DNA from: Neodiprion pinetum
Lineage: Eukaryota; Arthropoda; Insecta; Hymenoptera; Diprionidae
Assembly: GCF_021155775.2 (NCBI RefSeq)
Contig: NC_060234.1
Coordinates: 24,670,026-24,734,025, forward strand
Direction: 5' to 3'
Length of the DNA stretch: 64,000 bases
The notes under the pieces are model-generated. The model saw only the letters and a program-made list of their open reading frames with translations. It was not told where the DNA came from and ran no database searches. Within the stretch, counting starts at the first letter, position 1. Each line of letters starts with the position of its first letter. The translations under genes and the position numbers were made by a program. Positions 47,976 to 61,451 of this stretch are shown here, piece after piece.

Positions 47976-48632
47976 TAACCCTGCGCCACTTTCGTTTACT
48001 CGGAACTTGCAAAAATCATTTTAATCGGTCAGTTTGTTAAATGATCGTTGTGTCTTGTACATGCCTGTTATTGTACATTTAATTTCCTTCCACACGTCGC
48101 ATCGTCATTGAGTATTATTTGTTTATTTTATTGGAGAATGTGAAATCACTCGGTGTTTTGAAGAAATTTTCTTTACATCCAGTTTATCATAAAGTAAAGA
48201 TTGTATTTCAAGGTATCCACAAATCTTTAACCTCGCTGTTTCAAAGTGCGTGTTGAAACTTATTTGGGTTATAAAAATATTCCGAAAAGTCAGATTTGTT
48301 TAATTGACTAAAAAATTTCGACATACCAAGTGTTGACCTGTAAATATTAATTATATTCTCTGTGACAATAATTCTAAGATCGGTACCATGATGCAAAGAT
48401 TTTTTTATTCCGTCAAATTGAACGCGAGTGAAAAATTGAAACGATTTGAAGACTTGAGGGGAAAAAAAAAAACAGAATTTAACAAAACTCCTTCTCCGCA
48501 AGATTCTTTACAGGAGCGTATTCGAGTGCGTCTTAAGTGAAAAACTGACGGGTTTTAACCACCGGTCTACAGGTTGATTGATATTGTTTGAAAATTTGAA
48601 AACCAGTTGTTTGTTTACAGCCATCGCTGAAC
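47976..48632. other. AT-rich spacer
   Basis: No gene or structured element seen. Confidence 0.6.
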
Positions 48633-48675
48633 TCCTCTCTCTCTCTCTCCCTCTCTCCCTCTCTACCTCTCCCTT

Positions 48676-48771
<96 letters not shown>

Positions 48772-48773
48772 CT
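48633..48773 (+). repeat. Long (CT)n microsatellite
   Basis: About 140 bases of CT dinucleotides with few interruptions, the longest microsatellite in the window. Translations over it are Ser-Leu on plus and Arg-Glu on minus and are not genes. Length is likely to vary between individuals. Confidence 0.97.
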
Positions 48774-51700
48774 ACGATGACTGGACGAACGTATGATGTA
48801 CGCGCGTGTATATCTGTATATCCGCGAACGGTGGTCGAGTGTACCTCTGGTGGGCGAGCGGTCGGGTCGGTCGGTTGGGCGGATGGACGATAGTTTATTC
48901 AGCGGATTATTGACGGGTGTTGCCAGTCCTACGGTCTGCACGGCGGTAAACTCGAAATAGCCCAGTCAACTCCGGCTAGTTTCAAAATCTATAAACCGCG
49001 GGTACCCAAATACAAGTCCGCGTTCATACCTGCCCGCCTGTCTTTGCCTCCTGCGCGTCTATCTAACGGGCCGATAACAAATTATGATTTATTTACACGG
49101 AATTGGATGTACATTCGCTGTGATCGTGAAATTACTCGGAGCGTCATTAGCGGCGTGAAAATCTAGCGACACCTTCGACAGATTCGTACAGCGATGCGAC
49201 AGTTATTTCAAAACTCTTCGAGTCAAACCAGGCGTGCGGAAACTTCGCCCAGAGGATAGGAAGTTACGTAGAGTCTGTTTAGAAACGGTGAAAAGGTTGG
49301 AATTTTTTACTCTCTTTATCGCAAGTATCGTATCGGTGTAACTTTTGGATTGAAAAATTTGCGGTAACTGATCTTCGTAGCTGTTAAAATCGAGGATGCA
49401 TTCGCTTGGACGTGAAATCAGTGATTTCAGTTTAGTAAAATTGATTTCCAATCATTTCTATTCGTGTCTACCGTATCGTGCGGGGTCGGCGTACATGTCC
49501 GACATTACCCCTGATTCCTAATGATTTCCGAGTGTTCCAAGCGATCTTCACTGATTTATCGATCAGACGGAATGTCGGGAAATCATGCTCGAATATACGT
49601 ACACGTAAAGAAGTAAAAAATTTCACATCCTACGGGTGTCGGGACAAAAAGAGAGGTTTATTCAAGGGAACACGTCGCCTAAAAGGAGGAGGATAACCGG
49701 ACAGCCAACCACGTTGACGCGTTATATACAAACTTGATAGGATTGAGCCTGTGTGGGTTCTTATAATTGCCGGCGAGCAGTCGCGGTGCAGCAGACCACT
49801 TCCGGTGCGCGTATCCGCCGCTGTAGATATATACCTTTTGCTAACTCAACGTGTAGATGCGTCCGTGTTTTCCACATGCATACACACCGACACGCGTTGT
49901 ACTATATATAATATATATGTATATATATATATATACTCGCGAACCTGGTATGAAATTATGATTATTATCATCGTCCTTTCAATGCAGAGAAATCAAACTG
50001 CTCGTACGTACATCTAATTGCAAGTGTAAAGCTCGCGAATCGTGTTCGAGGATAGCTGAATTACTTTGGATAAATATTCATTCCGAATTTTGTAGTGACT
50101 GGGAAAATGTTTGGAGAAGAAAGAAAATGATTTAGAAAATAGAAACGAAAACAAAAATGTGTTCAAATGTGCAAAATACCGTGATTGTTTTTTATTTCGG
50201 AGTTTATCGCTACGCCAGGTTTAGAAGCGAGCCAAAAGAATGTAAGAATAAAAGACCGGAAATTTTGTGGCCTGAAATAAAAATTATCTGTGGACTCTGT
50301 GGGTGAAAATGGCAAGGCGTGGCTGTTTGTTAAATTGAAAATCATCGGTTCAATGAGGATTTTTACGCACAATTGCCCAACGAATAGAATCATAACGCAT
50401 AGATATTTAATCACGCTACTTCCATTTATTTGACATATTAATTTAACCTAATAACTCTATAATTATTTTGTAACTGCGTCGTGTTGCAGCTATTGCATCG
50501 ACTGATTGAACAGAGATCGATTGCCCCACATTCGTTGTTTTTTCTTCCTCGTTTGCATATAAGTGAGTTGAACAATAAGTTGATACGAAGTGCTAAATTC
50601 ACCTGAACAAACATTACAAAACCGCGGTCACAGTCCGCACGTCGTTCCGATGTACACGCGCAATGTTCATATCCTACACCGCACGTGTTCCATGTTCGCG
50701 AGATAGGGAGAAAGAGTATGTAAAATCGCAGCGAAATCGTACGCAGGTACAACTCTTGTTTTCTTACTTTGTCGCACCCTTCAAATCAAAAGTTAAGAAA
50801 AGAGATAATACCGTTTAAAAATCTCCAGCAATTTTTCCTCCGCGGGAATAATTGTAAACGCGAGTGAAACAACATTTTCACCGTGGTCGTCAAAATGAAA
50901 TTGAAAAAATCAAAATAGGGTCGCAGGTTTGTAATATAATTAAAATTTTGCGCCGAACAATATATATAAATTATTGTCATCTATTTGTCATTCTGTCAGA
51001 ATTATATTTATCAATGCGGTATGGTGTACGGAAAAACTACTCTGCGCAATCGAGAATATTTTTATCTCCTTTGGCATCGGGATTAAAAGAAGAAGAAATA
51101 GAAAAAATTGGCGCGTCCGAAATTAGCAAAAATACTTTAAACATATCATTTCCGCGATTTTTCATCCCCAGTGATGAATTTGGGTTCATTATATTAGTTT
51201 TTCTATGTCTCTGTAATATTTATAGTTTTTTTTTACGAATTCTCGTGGGTTCTATAATACACGTGGATATTTCATCGGGAACACGATGAAAGTGAATTCA
51301 GAATTGTAGAAAAATTGCGGAATTTTCAACAGATAGTTCTACATTACACGTGAGAAGCTTGCAAATGATTGCGAGTGCGTAAACCGAGTTCTAATATTAT
51401 AACTAAATTCCCTGCGGAGTCGTACGTTATGTAAACGTACATCGGGAAACAATGCTGCGTGTTGCCCGTAGTTTCGCAGAGAATCAATGCTTAATAGGTT
51501 CGCCATTGTCATTAATGCAACAAGTACTACTCGGCTTGGATAACACTTGTTCGTCTTTACTGTGCCGGTTCTCCACGATGCCATTTATACGAACTTATTC
51601 CTACACGTTACATAGGTATATATGTTTCTTAATGTATGGATGCGGCGTGGAAAAAGTGTGCAAATTGAACGCAGTCGGTACTTACTTCTTATTTATGGAT

Positions 51701-52220
51701 TTCCAGATGCTCGTTCAACACTTTCGGTGTAATTGAGTCACTACGTGATAATTTTATTGCGTTAAACCTACACATTTGTTTCAATTCCGTAATGTTCTGA
51801 CCTTTCTTTACCGCTTTTTTTTTTCTCGGAAAGCATAATATTATTAGCTCGTAGAGAATGAACAATATATCGATGCTACGTCAACGAATAGCTTTTCACG
51901 TCAATGAAGCTTGCTCAGGTCATGTTAGTTAATTCATCGTCCAACCGGAATGAAAAATTTTTGTTGATAATTCAACGTTTAACCATATTTCTTCTGACGA
52001 AATTTCACCTATGATGTAACTGAAAAAAATGTCAATAATTATAGCATCGTTTTCATCGCGGGTTTAATATTGCTTGAACTACAAGAAAATTTGGTACAAG
52101 TAGATGTTTAGCGTGATTAAAGTCAATGGTGATACGTTTTGTGGTTATAGCAACACCGCATCCATTTGTTTGGTTATAACAACATTTTTTTACCGCTAGA
52201 ACTCTTCCTGCACTTATGAC
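48774..52220. other. Non-coding stretch
   Basis: AT-rich DNA with a (TA)n tract at 49903-49936. Open frames of up to 141 codons at 50864-51289 are AT-rich and unrecognised. No RNA gene seen. Confidence 0.5.
49903..49936. repeat. (TA)n microsatellite
   Basis: About 34 bases of TA with one ATGT interruption. Confidence 0.9.
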
Positions 52221-52704
52221 TTAACCCGTTCGCTTTTTTACGATTTTCACGAGTCACACTGCACATTAAATAATTGTCAAATATATGAAAAAGGGGTAAC
52301 ATTTTCTGACAAATCGATTGCCCCTATTTATTTTGTAGAATTATTTTCACATTGCGAGAAAAATGCAAATTTCGAAGAAAAAAAAACTCAATTTCTGAAA
52401 CATGTACAAAACATCTTAAAATTGTCCAAAAAGCGTGTCTGTTTTTTCTACACAAATAAAGGTATTTTGAGTAAAACTTTAGCTGACACCTTCAGCTAAT
52501 ATAACATTGCTGTCACCTTGGGATCGCTGAAAAACCCAACCGAAAATCTACTTGCTATAACGAAGAAATATAATGTTTTTGCTTGAATTTTTTTTTTTTT
52601 TTTTGGGCATTCACTCGAGTGTTTTTTACAAGAAAAAAAAGGTTGCAACAATAATTTTTAATTTTAATCAAGGTACCAGCTAAATGTTAAATTGAACGGG
52701 TTAA
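52221..52704. mobile_element. piggyBac-like miniature element flanked by TTAA
   Basis: TTAA at 52221-52224 is followed by CCCGTTC, and GAACGGG is followed by TTAA at 52701-52704. The element proper is 52225-52700, about 476 bases, AT-rich with a 17-base T-run and no coding frame. A TTAA target duplication with ends starting CCC and ending GGG is the hallmark of the piggyBac superfamily. The inverted ends are exact for seven bases and degenerate beyond. The pairing could be fortuitous, but this particular signature makes that unlikely. Confidence 0.45.
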
Positions 52705-53263
52705 CGTAGCTGCATGTTTGCATCGGTCCTCAGTTTTTCTCGGACAAGATTTCGAGACCACGTGTCTCTGTACGAGCTTATTTAAAATTTTGATAACATT
52801 TGACCTCCAGCATGGCGTTTTAACCTGGAGGAAGGGTTGGATTTGAAATTCAAGCTGCGTTGCTGCATACGACGAAAGAAGTCTCCGAGGCTAGGCTTCG
52901 TATCTGAATTATACCGCTCTACACGACGTTAGAAAAGTAGATAGTTTATGCAAGCTAGTTTCAGGCAGGTATATATCAGGCCGGATAAACTTTGATTTTA
53001 TTTCTCCATTTCTTTTTCTTCATTGTTTCGTCCAACGGCAGCTTGTGAAGTCCGTATAATGAACAACCGTTTGAGTTTTGCACGTATATTGTCTGATGAC
53101 TTTATAGTCTCGCACTTCTTATCGCCTAATTCGATTTCATTCAGTCAAGAAATTCTCACCGAAACTTCAAGCTTTGTTTGTCAGTAGCAGAAGCTTCCCT
53201 CCTGATGATTCTAATTGAAATCTGGATTGATGAGCTCTCTAACTTTGAACGTTTAGACCCCGG

Positions 53264-53287
53264 TCTCTCTCTCTCTCTCTCTCTCTC
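53264..53287 (+). repeat. (CT)n microsatellite
   Basis: Twelve uninterrupted CT units. Confidence 0.95.
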
Positions 53288-53824
53288 GTCGACGAATCAT
53301 CCGGAAACGAGTTACAAAACCACCGAACCTTCGCTCACGCTGGGTCAAGAATGGCGGAGGTTCCAAGCTTGGAATAAAAGCAGACAAGGGTTGGGTAAAA
53401 AGGAAGTTTAACAATAAGTCAGGACGTAGGTACAAGATAATCTAGGATTTGGCAACCGCACTTTTGCTCGCTGTATCTTCTCGTTCCCGTTCAGTTGCTG
53501 CCTGCGCCTGCCTGCCCGCCTAGCAACCAAAAACTTGAAACCTTCCGCCTGCCAATTCTCCACTAACCGGACTCCCGCCATCGCGTGGTTATTAAGCTCC
53601 AAGGAGTCTTACTCGCGCGGTGCAGCGAGTCCTTACGGCGGTTGGGGCGAAGAGGGCTTGCGGAAAAAGAACGCCGGCGAGCAAATGGGACTTACGAAAA
53701 GTTTCTGGCAGAGAAATTTCTCCGCTGCTTTTACTCCTCTTCTTACAGCGACCTCTGCCCGAAGGGAGAAACTGGATCCTCTCGCATCCTCCGCGGTTCG
53801 TTTATAGATGTAACTCGGGTGCAT

Positions 53825-53849
53825 GTGTGTGTGTGTGTGTGTGTGTGGG
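53825..53849 (+). repeat. (GT)n microsatellite
   Basis: About twelve TG units. Confidence 0.95.
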
Positions 53850-56800
53850 TATGTATATTGTACACGGTATAATAACAACTTCTCTCGAAAGATGCCAGAC
53901 AAGTCGCAAGTGCGCGAGCGGGAACGGTGGCAAAATAATTACCGTTAATTGAAATCTTAGTGGCGCTCGTCCAACGCGCCATGGCCTCTCGACTACGTCG
54001 ACGACGACGTCGACGATGCTAACCGCTCGACGTCTACTTGCGCACTCACCGGCTCGGCTTAATGGAACTACAGATTGTTACACAACTTTCCAGGACCCCG
54101 GGTTCAGCCTTTGCCGGTAACGCGACTGCCGTCGATGATATACTAGAATTCGGCTTAACGGATCTTTTCACCGACTATCTTTGGTCCCGTTACCCATCTT
54201 TCGCTCGGACACGGACAGGACCTGCATCGTCTGCCATGCGGGAACCACTTCGAGATCAACGTTGGAATGGTGGAGATTTTTTATTTTTTTTTTTGACGTA
54301 TTAAACTCTTGACCCTCATTTAGATTTGCAGAATTGTTTTCATGATATCCGAAAGCTTGGGTATACAATCACTCGGGACGTTCGAAAATGTGGTGAAAGT
54401 CAGTTCCGAATCACTCAGTTTTGAAAACTTGTCGTAATCTCATTTTAACAATACACGAAATTTCTTTCGCCGAAATGACTTGATTTGGTGATTTAAAGGC
54501 CCAAATTCATCGTCAAGATTGAAGACAAAAATATTGAGTGAACGTTACTACGGTGTTATAAATTGAGGCACCCAAATCTTCTTGTCGACCTCGATGAAAA
54601 TTTGCTGGTCATTAACTTACAAGAAATCTGTGAGAAAATTTTTGACAGCGAAAGATCTAAGAACATTCTATTGCGTCACGTTATTCGTGTCACAGATTTT
54701 CCCCAATCAGAGAGCCAATTTTGATGTATAATTTTGTCAAATTTTTATTTGAGATCGCGGTTTGAAACGGGCGATGTGTGCTCTCCTAATCCAGCGGTGT
54801 TTCGAGAGGGTCGCAAAGATAGAAAAATAGAAGAGGGGGCGTAAAATTGTCCCGGGGGCGTCATATCTTAGGCAGAATTAATTTCCTCCCGTCGAGAGAG
54901 CGTCGCGTCGCGTTTCATCGACCGCGAGGAGATGCGAGAGGCCTTCGAGCTGTGGTCCAATATCGGTTGGGTCAGATCGTCCCGCGTCCCACTTCGCGCA
55001 AGGATACGGTCCAACCTGCCAGCGGACTTTCTATCGCGGTCTCGACGCAAAAGGAAAAATTCATTTTCGCGCAATCCTTAACTTCTAGACTAAACAGCCT
55101 CGTCGCATCGCACGATTATTCCAAGTAACTCAAACTTTCGAATACGACGTTACAGTTGAATGGCAATTTGAACAATTCGCTATCAGCAGCTTATTTTTCC
55201 CTCGTAAAGATCTTCATTCCAAAGGAGAGCATAGAATTAATTTCAATGTTTGGCGTAACGTGCAAGAAATATTGCCGTCTTGTAAGTAAAAAATATTACG
55301 GCCGAAGAGCAAAATTGGCTAGATTTCAAAGTGGCATGATTGAGCTAAAAAAAAAATGCTTGTAGGATATTGAAAATAAGAACAAGAAAATACCCTCAAG
55401 CTCGTAACCTGTTATATACTTTCGAATCAGCATAAGCTCATCATTCCACAACTTTTCATTGCTGTTTGGAAAAGCGCTTTAGGTACAGAAATGCTTTTGA
55501 ATCATAGCGATGAGCGATAAATCGCCGCACTTTTCAAGAGATTGACAGATCGAAAATATGCAATGGAAAGTTTCTCTCGTTAGTCTTAAATCGATTTTGC
55601 GTATAAATAACACAGTAATTACTTTTTTCTTTATTACTTTGCAACGTTACCAGATTTGAAAATTGAGTTGTAATAATCACGAATTACCGGACTATATTTT
55701 AACTCGCCTATATCATGATAGAAGCGTGTCTATCCGCGTCGATTTAACCTTTCCAGTTCTGTGAAATCGCAACTTTTATCATAGGGTCGATATCACCGCT
55801 CGCTATATAGGTATAATTATCACCGACGCGTTAATTCACGAGTCCGTGAATGCCCGATCCTCGGGGTAATTAGTAATCGCTAATCACTCGAGCAGGTGTC
55901 CATTTGGTATTAGCTCGTCAACTGCAGACGCAAATGGGGCTCAAACCCACGGCTATTCAACGATAGTAGGACGAACCGCGACGATGCCATTTTCTCCATT
56001 ACTCCCTCAGGCCTGTATCTCGTCCCTTTTCCATATACCGTGTCACTATCATTTCGCCCCGCAACACCCTGGCAAATTACTAACCACGCATGAAAGTGCT
56101 TCGTTATCGCAACGGCATCCCGTCGTCTGTCCCGCAACATGCGTACCTATACGTGCTGCCGCACGAGCACGTGTAGTCTTAAAGATCGCGTAGGACATGA
56201 CTTCGTTATCAAACCTATGAAATTAGGAATTTGTTTCCTTCGTCCATCAAGTTCGTTACTCCGTAACCACTCTGACACGATTTTCTTACTCGTATCACCG
56301 CGTGTTTGTACCGCGATCGAGAATATCCGAACCCTTTTTCTACCGAGGTTCCTCTTTGGGGACTTTTGCAGCCGGAAAATGGCTGCATCTTCACACGATC
56401 TTCGAGTTTCGGTCCCGTCTGGAAGCCGTGGCAAATGGGATCGATAGCTAGCAGCAGGCCTCGAGTCAGCCTGTATCATGGATATCACGAGGGACGAACG
56501 AACGGAGGGTCACGTGACCGAGCGTACGGCCAACACTATCACGCCGTTGGATGGTGGTCAGAGGGCCCTGTGCGTTCCGCGCTATCATGGCTATTGGAAC
56601 TTCGGACCGAATGTAAGCGACTTGCACACCACGTCGCTATTTGTGTAGGTACTCGTGTGACGCTCGCCGCGTACGACGCACGACGACCTCGCCTCGTGAC
56701 GCAGACACGGTATGCTTAACGGATGGAAACGGACGTGGAGACCACCGCGATGATAGTCCAGGTTAGGAACGAATCCGCGCAGGCGTTGGTGTTGAAATAA

Positions 56801-59120
56801 ACGAGTTTTGCGAATCGCGAATTTTTCACGTCTTGGAGAGATATTCGGTGGCACTTTTTGCATTTGGGTTCAATCTGGAGTTAATGTCGACTACTTGCTC
56901 TAAGTCGATGCATTCTCTGAAGCAGTACAGTGAGGTGACGACGGTTATTATAATTCACAGTTTCACGTATCGATGTTTGTAATTTTCCATCGAAATCATG
57001 CCTCTAGTGACTGAGAAACATGAAACACGGTACGAACGAGAATAGAAAAGAGCAAATGAAGATTTCCAAATTTATCAAAATCTGGATTACTTGAAAGTTT
57101 AGTTCAACGAATTCCCAGACTACGCTATTTACTCTTGAACGTTTGGTCTCACTTCGTGCAAACTTTCATACCGTTTCATATAAAGGTGGTAATATTCTTT
57201 TAAATGTAACTTTGAGTACATTATACTAATTTTCGTTGATTATGTTAGAAATTACGTGTGTGTTTTACTTGTTTCGAGTGGGCGTCTTACTATAGACGCG
57301 TATGAAATATCTACCAATCCATAGAATATACATATTTGAAAATGCTCCAATGAATTTTAACCGTAGTATCGATGGTTTTAGAAATCGCAATTTTTCCGTC
57401 GGACTTGCCAGGGAATTTGGTGTAGATTTCTAAACGGACCTTTGCGATAATTATAAAATCATGATGTTCTTGCACGTAGTATACGTAGGTGATTGCACAA
57501 CCATTATGAATAAAAACAAGATTCGAGTATATTTTTGCAAAAAGTCCTAACAATGGTCGGAACTTTCTTCTTGTCCCCCATGGGAATGCGCTGAGCTCAC
57601 GTCAGTGGCAGCGAAGAGATTAGTCTAGCCCGTTCGCGTTCCCAGCCTCCCGCAGGGAGAGGCGGCGGGGTGGGTTTCATTCATTTTCACCCGTCCCTCT
57701 AACCCGCAGGCACAGTTCTTTAGTCTTTGCCTCGCCCTCTGGCGCCCTTCGCAATTTTCACCCATGAACCTACGCCGAGTCGACGCGCGTAACCCGCGAG
57801 TATACCTATAATGCATAAAGCACGCGCGCGCACACATCGGGTAGTCGTGGGGTAGGGCATGGCTGTTAAAGAATGTTTGACACGTAGAGCGAACGACGGC
57901 TGAAAAACAGGCCGAAGTAAACTTAGGAATCTCTGCGTAGTACGAAGATTCCCTTCGCGATCTTATTCAGAGGCTGCGAAATCTCGCCGTTTTCAACTTC
58001 TTATCTGTTCAGGAATCGCGAGGTTCCCGATAAAAAACTGGAAAGCTTGTGGCTTGGTCTTTAATGGCGATGATTGACGGTTCTACTGACCTGACCTTCC
58101 TCGTACATTGTGATCGATTCGTTGCAGTAAGGCGAAACGGTAATAACACAGAAATTGAAGTTAAATCCTCATCGGGAATCCTGATTATTCGGTCAACGAC
58201 AAATCCCGAGCCTCTCATACCTTCAGGATGAATGGGAACCACGGAATCCGAAATGGAAGTTATTTGGTTACATTATCCTCAAGTTATTTGGTGCAAATGA
58301 GACATTGCTGGAGATTTTTCCAACAGTTTTTTCTCCCAGCCTGATTGGGTATCTGATTTGTGTACAGTATCGTCGAGAACCGAAGGTATTATTCTTGAAA
58401 TTGAGTAACAGCGCGAAACAAATTTTTTACAACCGTGTCATCTTGAGGTATACTCACAATTGAATAATCAAAAGTTTCAGATTTCACTTCCACACACGTC
58501 CTACAACCTCGAGTAGTCTTTCGAACTCCCGTTAGCAGAGATTTGGGTAAAAACACCTGTATCTGTTCGAAGCGTAATTGCCTTTCGATACCGTCACCGT
58601 AACGATAATAATTATTGTATATCGTAAACGCATTCCAGAGAATACTTCACTACTATACATGACGTTAGGTGCATCATACACGGGGTACGGATACCCAAGT
58701 GTTGTAGAGAAAATGATATTCGTCACAAATATGTGTACGCTTATATATACATACACGCGCGTTATATTGCTCACCCCCAGAGCGTTTTATCCGTAAAGTA
58801 ATATTGACGAAGCCATATGAGCAAACATCAGCTTTATGGATAGGGGAATGGCGAGAGAGTTTGGGAGAGGGTGGGAAACCCGTTGGCACCCCTCGTCGCC
58901 AATCTAGTATCTATACCCTCGATGCGTTTAATCATCTTCGTTATTTGCCGGGGAGGGGGGGTGGTGGTTGAAAGCTGGATATTCCTGCTTGACATATTGG
59001 CCTGATGAACAACACTCGGTTTTCTCTAATTCCAGCGTACAGCTCATTATGCAGTGATATGTTAGTCAGCTACCGAGTCTGAGCGTCTAACAATAAATAT
59101 ACATATATTACAGTAAAGTG

Positions 59121-59166
59121 AAATTGCAATGCAATTTTATTGCGATGTAGGTGTAGGTACCTACAC
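59121..59166. promoter_or_regulatory. Two adjacent perfect dyads
   Basis: AAATTGCA and TGCAATTT are inverted around one A at 59121-59137, and GTGTAGGTACCTACAC at 59151-59166 is a perfect 16-base palindrome. They are separated by only 13 bases. TTGCAA-type and AGGTACCT-type dyads fit dimeric regulators, but the factors are unknown. Confidence 0.3.
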
Positions 59167-60040
59167 GTTTCGGTTGCAAGATTCTTCGGCTTACGTACTT
59201 CATAATACCTGATTGTAAAGTTGAATGTAATTATAAACATTTTTTTGAAGATGGTGAATAATTTTTTGTTACGTGCACGGCTGAAATATCGCGAGGATTG
59301 AATTAATGTTTCTTTTTGAACACGTAGGCGCGAAAATCCTGTTGTTCGCAAAAGCTTTGGCGAGTGTGAAAGTCGACGAAGACTGAATTGTCCCAAAAAA
59401 TTCTTCGCAGCTATCGGGGAAAAGTGTATTTGTAAATTCTCGATGACGCTTTGAACGTGTTTCAACGCAACTGGTTTCTCAACGAGCACTGAGTGCAAAT
59501 CACACAGCTAACCCAACCTGATATAACCTGTCTTAGCATCGCACAATGGCAAAATAACGCCCACGTACACTCGTGAAGATGAATCGAAATAGCAAAGTTC
59601 TCGCGACACGTGCCAAGGTGCAACGTCGAGGATTTGCACAACGATTTCAAATTTGAACCGGGGATCACTCGGAGGTTTTTGGCGGGCGGTGACGGCAATT
59701 GCAAAACCTTCGAGTGGCGAAGCGACGTAGAATCGAAACCACCTGTCCGCCGTCTTTCCGGTCCATCGTGATCGCGTCTGCGGTAGAAAACCCGTCTATA
59801 GATGATCAAATCCACATATCGCAACTGCGGAAAATTAGGACGACCCCTCGGGCTTGGCGGCCGTGTCGGAGCTTATGTTTTTTTATCACTCTTTTGTTAT
59901 TGCGTCTCTCCTCTCTCTCACTCTTTCTAGAAACGCTCTCCCTACTGTAAACGCTTCTAATTATATTCCTTTGTTCGAGTCCAACGCACCTTTTCCTCGG
60001 TCTCCCTCCGCAACTGTTTCGTCGTTCGTCCACCCGTACT

Positions 60041-60075
60041 TTCGTTCGTTCGTTCGTTCGTTCGTTCGTTCGTTC
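60041..60075 (+). repeat. (TTCG)n microsatellite
   Basis: About eight perfect TTCG units. Confidence 0.95.
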
Positions 60076-61434
60076 TCTTTAACTCGCCCCGCGAGGCTCC
60101 TTAGCGCGGTGGGGCCTGGCAGACGTCCAAATCGTCCAATTGCTTGTTAAATTAAATCTCAAATTAGTTAAATTTCCTGCCACTCGGTCGCCCCTCATTC
60201 CACCTTCGTCGATCAGCCACGTTGCAGGTCGTCGATGCCGGGAGGCCGTTCGGCTAGAAATTAAATAAATAATTACGATTCGTTAACATTGCATTGATTT
60301 CGAGCGATCTCTATCGATTTCTACCTTATTGTATATGAGATTTTAGTCGATTTCTTACTGTTACAAGTGTGTTGACTTATTTTTTGACACGATTGTAGGA
60401 AATTATTGGAAATCAACGAAAACAGATGATAAGACAGACGACAATTGAACGTTAATGAATCGAAACAATTTACATTTTACCGCAACTCTTGCAAGTATTT
60501 CCATGACTCTAGCAACGTTTGCCGTGCGATTCTCAATGATTTCAGTAATCTCGATGGATTCCTCGTGATATCTCAAAGAATATTTCAGTCACTCAAGTTC
60601 CTTCGTAATTTTCAATTGTTCTGCGAGTGTTGAATTTGTATCGTGTCCTTGAGCGAATGTCTCCTCGGTCGATTCGGAAGCTCGTTAATCCGGATGCGAA
60701 ATTGGGTATCTTTTTCCTCCGCCTTTTATATCGCCACCACATTCGTATTATCTTAGCTCAGTGCAGCTGCACAGACTCGTCTCGTCGCGCGTTGTTCAAG
60801 GGGAGCGAAACGATCGACGAACTACAATCGATAGAAGTTCATTGAGTCTTGGCCTCAACGGTACGATATAAATCCGCTCATACTTCTTATACGAAATTAT
60901 CGCACGCGCGCTTCGAGATCACCCTGGGTTATCTCTCTCCACGGTTCTCCTTCCCGCGGCCTCGGAGACGTCAGCTCATTCGCTTAACCCCTTTGCCCCG
61001 CTTCACGTGTGCCAGCGGTGCGTGACTTCGGCCCTTTGATCGGCGTCGTGGTCTCCCCTCGGGGTCGACATCTGCAGAGACGACAAACCACCGAGAAGAG
61101 CAAGTAGGCGTCCCTGCTCTCACGTAGATCGCGCAGCCTGATTCCTCGTTGAAAGAGTTTGCGAGGACCCGCGGATCTTTGTACCTCTTTGTTCGTCTGT
61201 CGTACCAATAAACTTCAAGATTTGTTCACTTGCTACGCTGCTAGAATCGTGAAAATGTAAAATTTGTAATTCAGAATAGTAAGGGTGGTATAAATTTCAC
61301 AAGTAAGGAACGATTTCATAGAGATTTTCGTTGAAATGAATCGATGAACATTTGCTCATCGTAACCGAATAAGAAATTGTTACTTGTTTACTCAAAAAAA
61401 GTTTTTCCTGTTGAATGAATATAGATATATGTAT

Positions 61435-61451
61435 AAAAAAAAAAAAAAAAA
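61435..61451 (+). repeat. A-run of 17
   Basis: Homopolymer in AT-rich DNA. Confidence 0.95.

Larger units (their letters stand above)
52705..59120. other. Non-coding stretch
   Basis: AT-rich overall, with GC-rich patches at 53.4-54.1, 54.8-55.1, 56.3-56.8 and 57.6-57.9 kb. Microsatellites (CT)n at 53264-53287 and (GT)n at 53825-53849 are noted separately. A CpG-dense GAC/CGT tract lies near 53990-54020. No exon was supported. A T-arm-like string at 55930-55950 on minus was rejected as a tRNA. Confidence 0.5.

Noticed and set aside
55920..56000. tRNA-like T-arm on minus (GTGGG loop CCCAT)
   Set aside because: The five-pair stem and loop are good, but no matching acceptor arm or D-arm could be found upstream, and the B box has one mismatch.
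60745..60800. tRNA A-box-like TTAGCTCAGTG with a near B box downstream
   Set aside because: D-stem partner and T-stem pairing are missing, so no cloverleaf forms.
61200..61230. AATAAA polyadenylation signal
   Set aside because: A T/G-rich stretch follows, but no plus-strand coding exon upstream could be supported, and the hexamer is common in AT-rich DNA.
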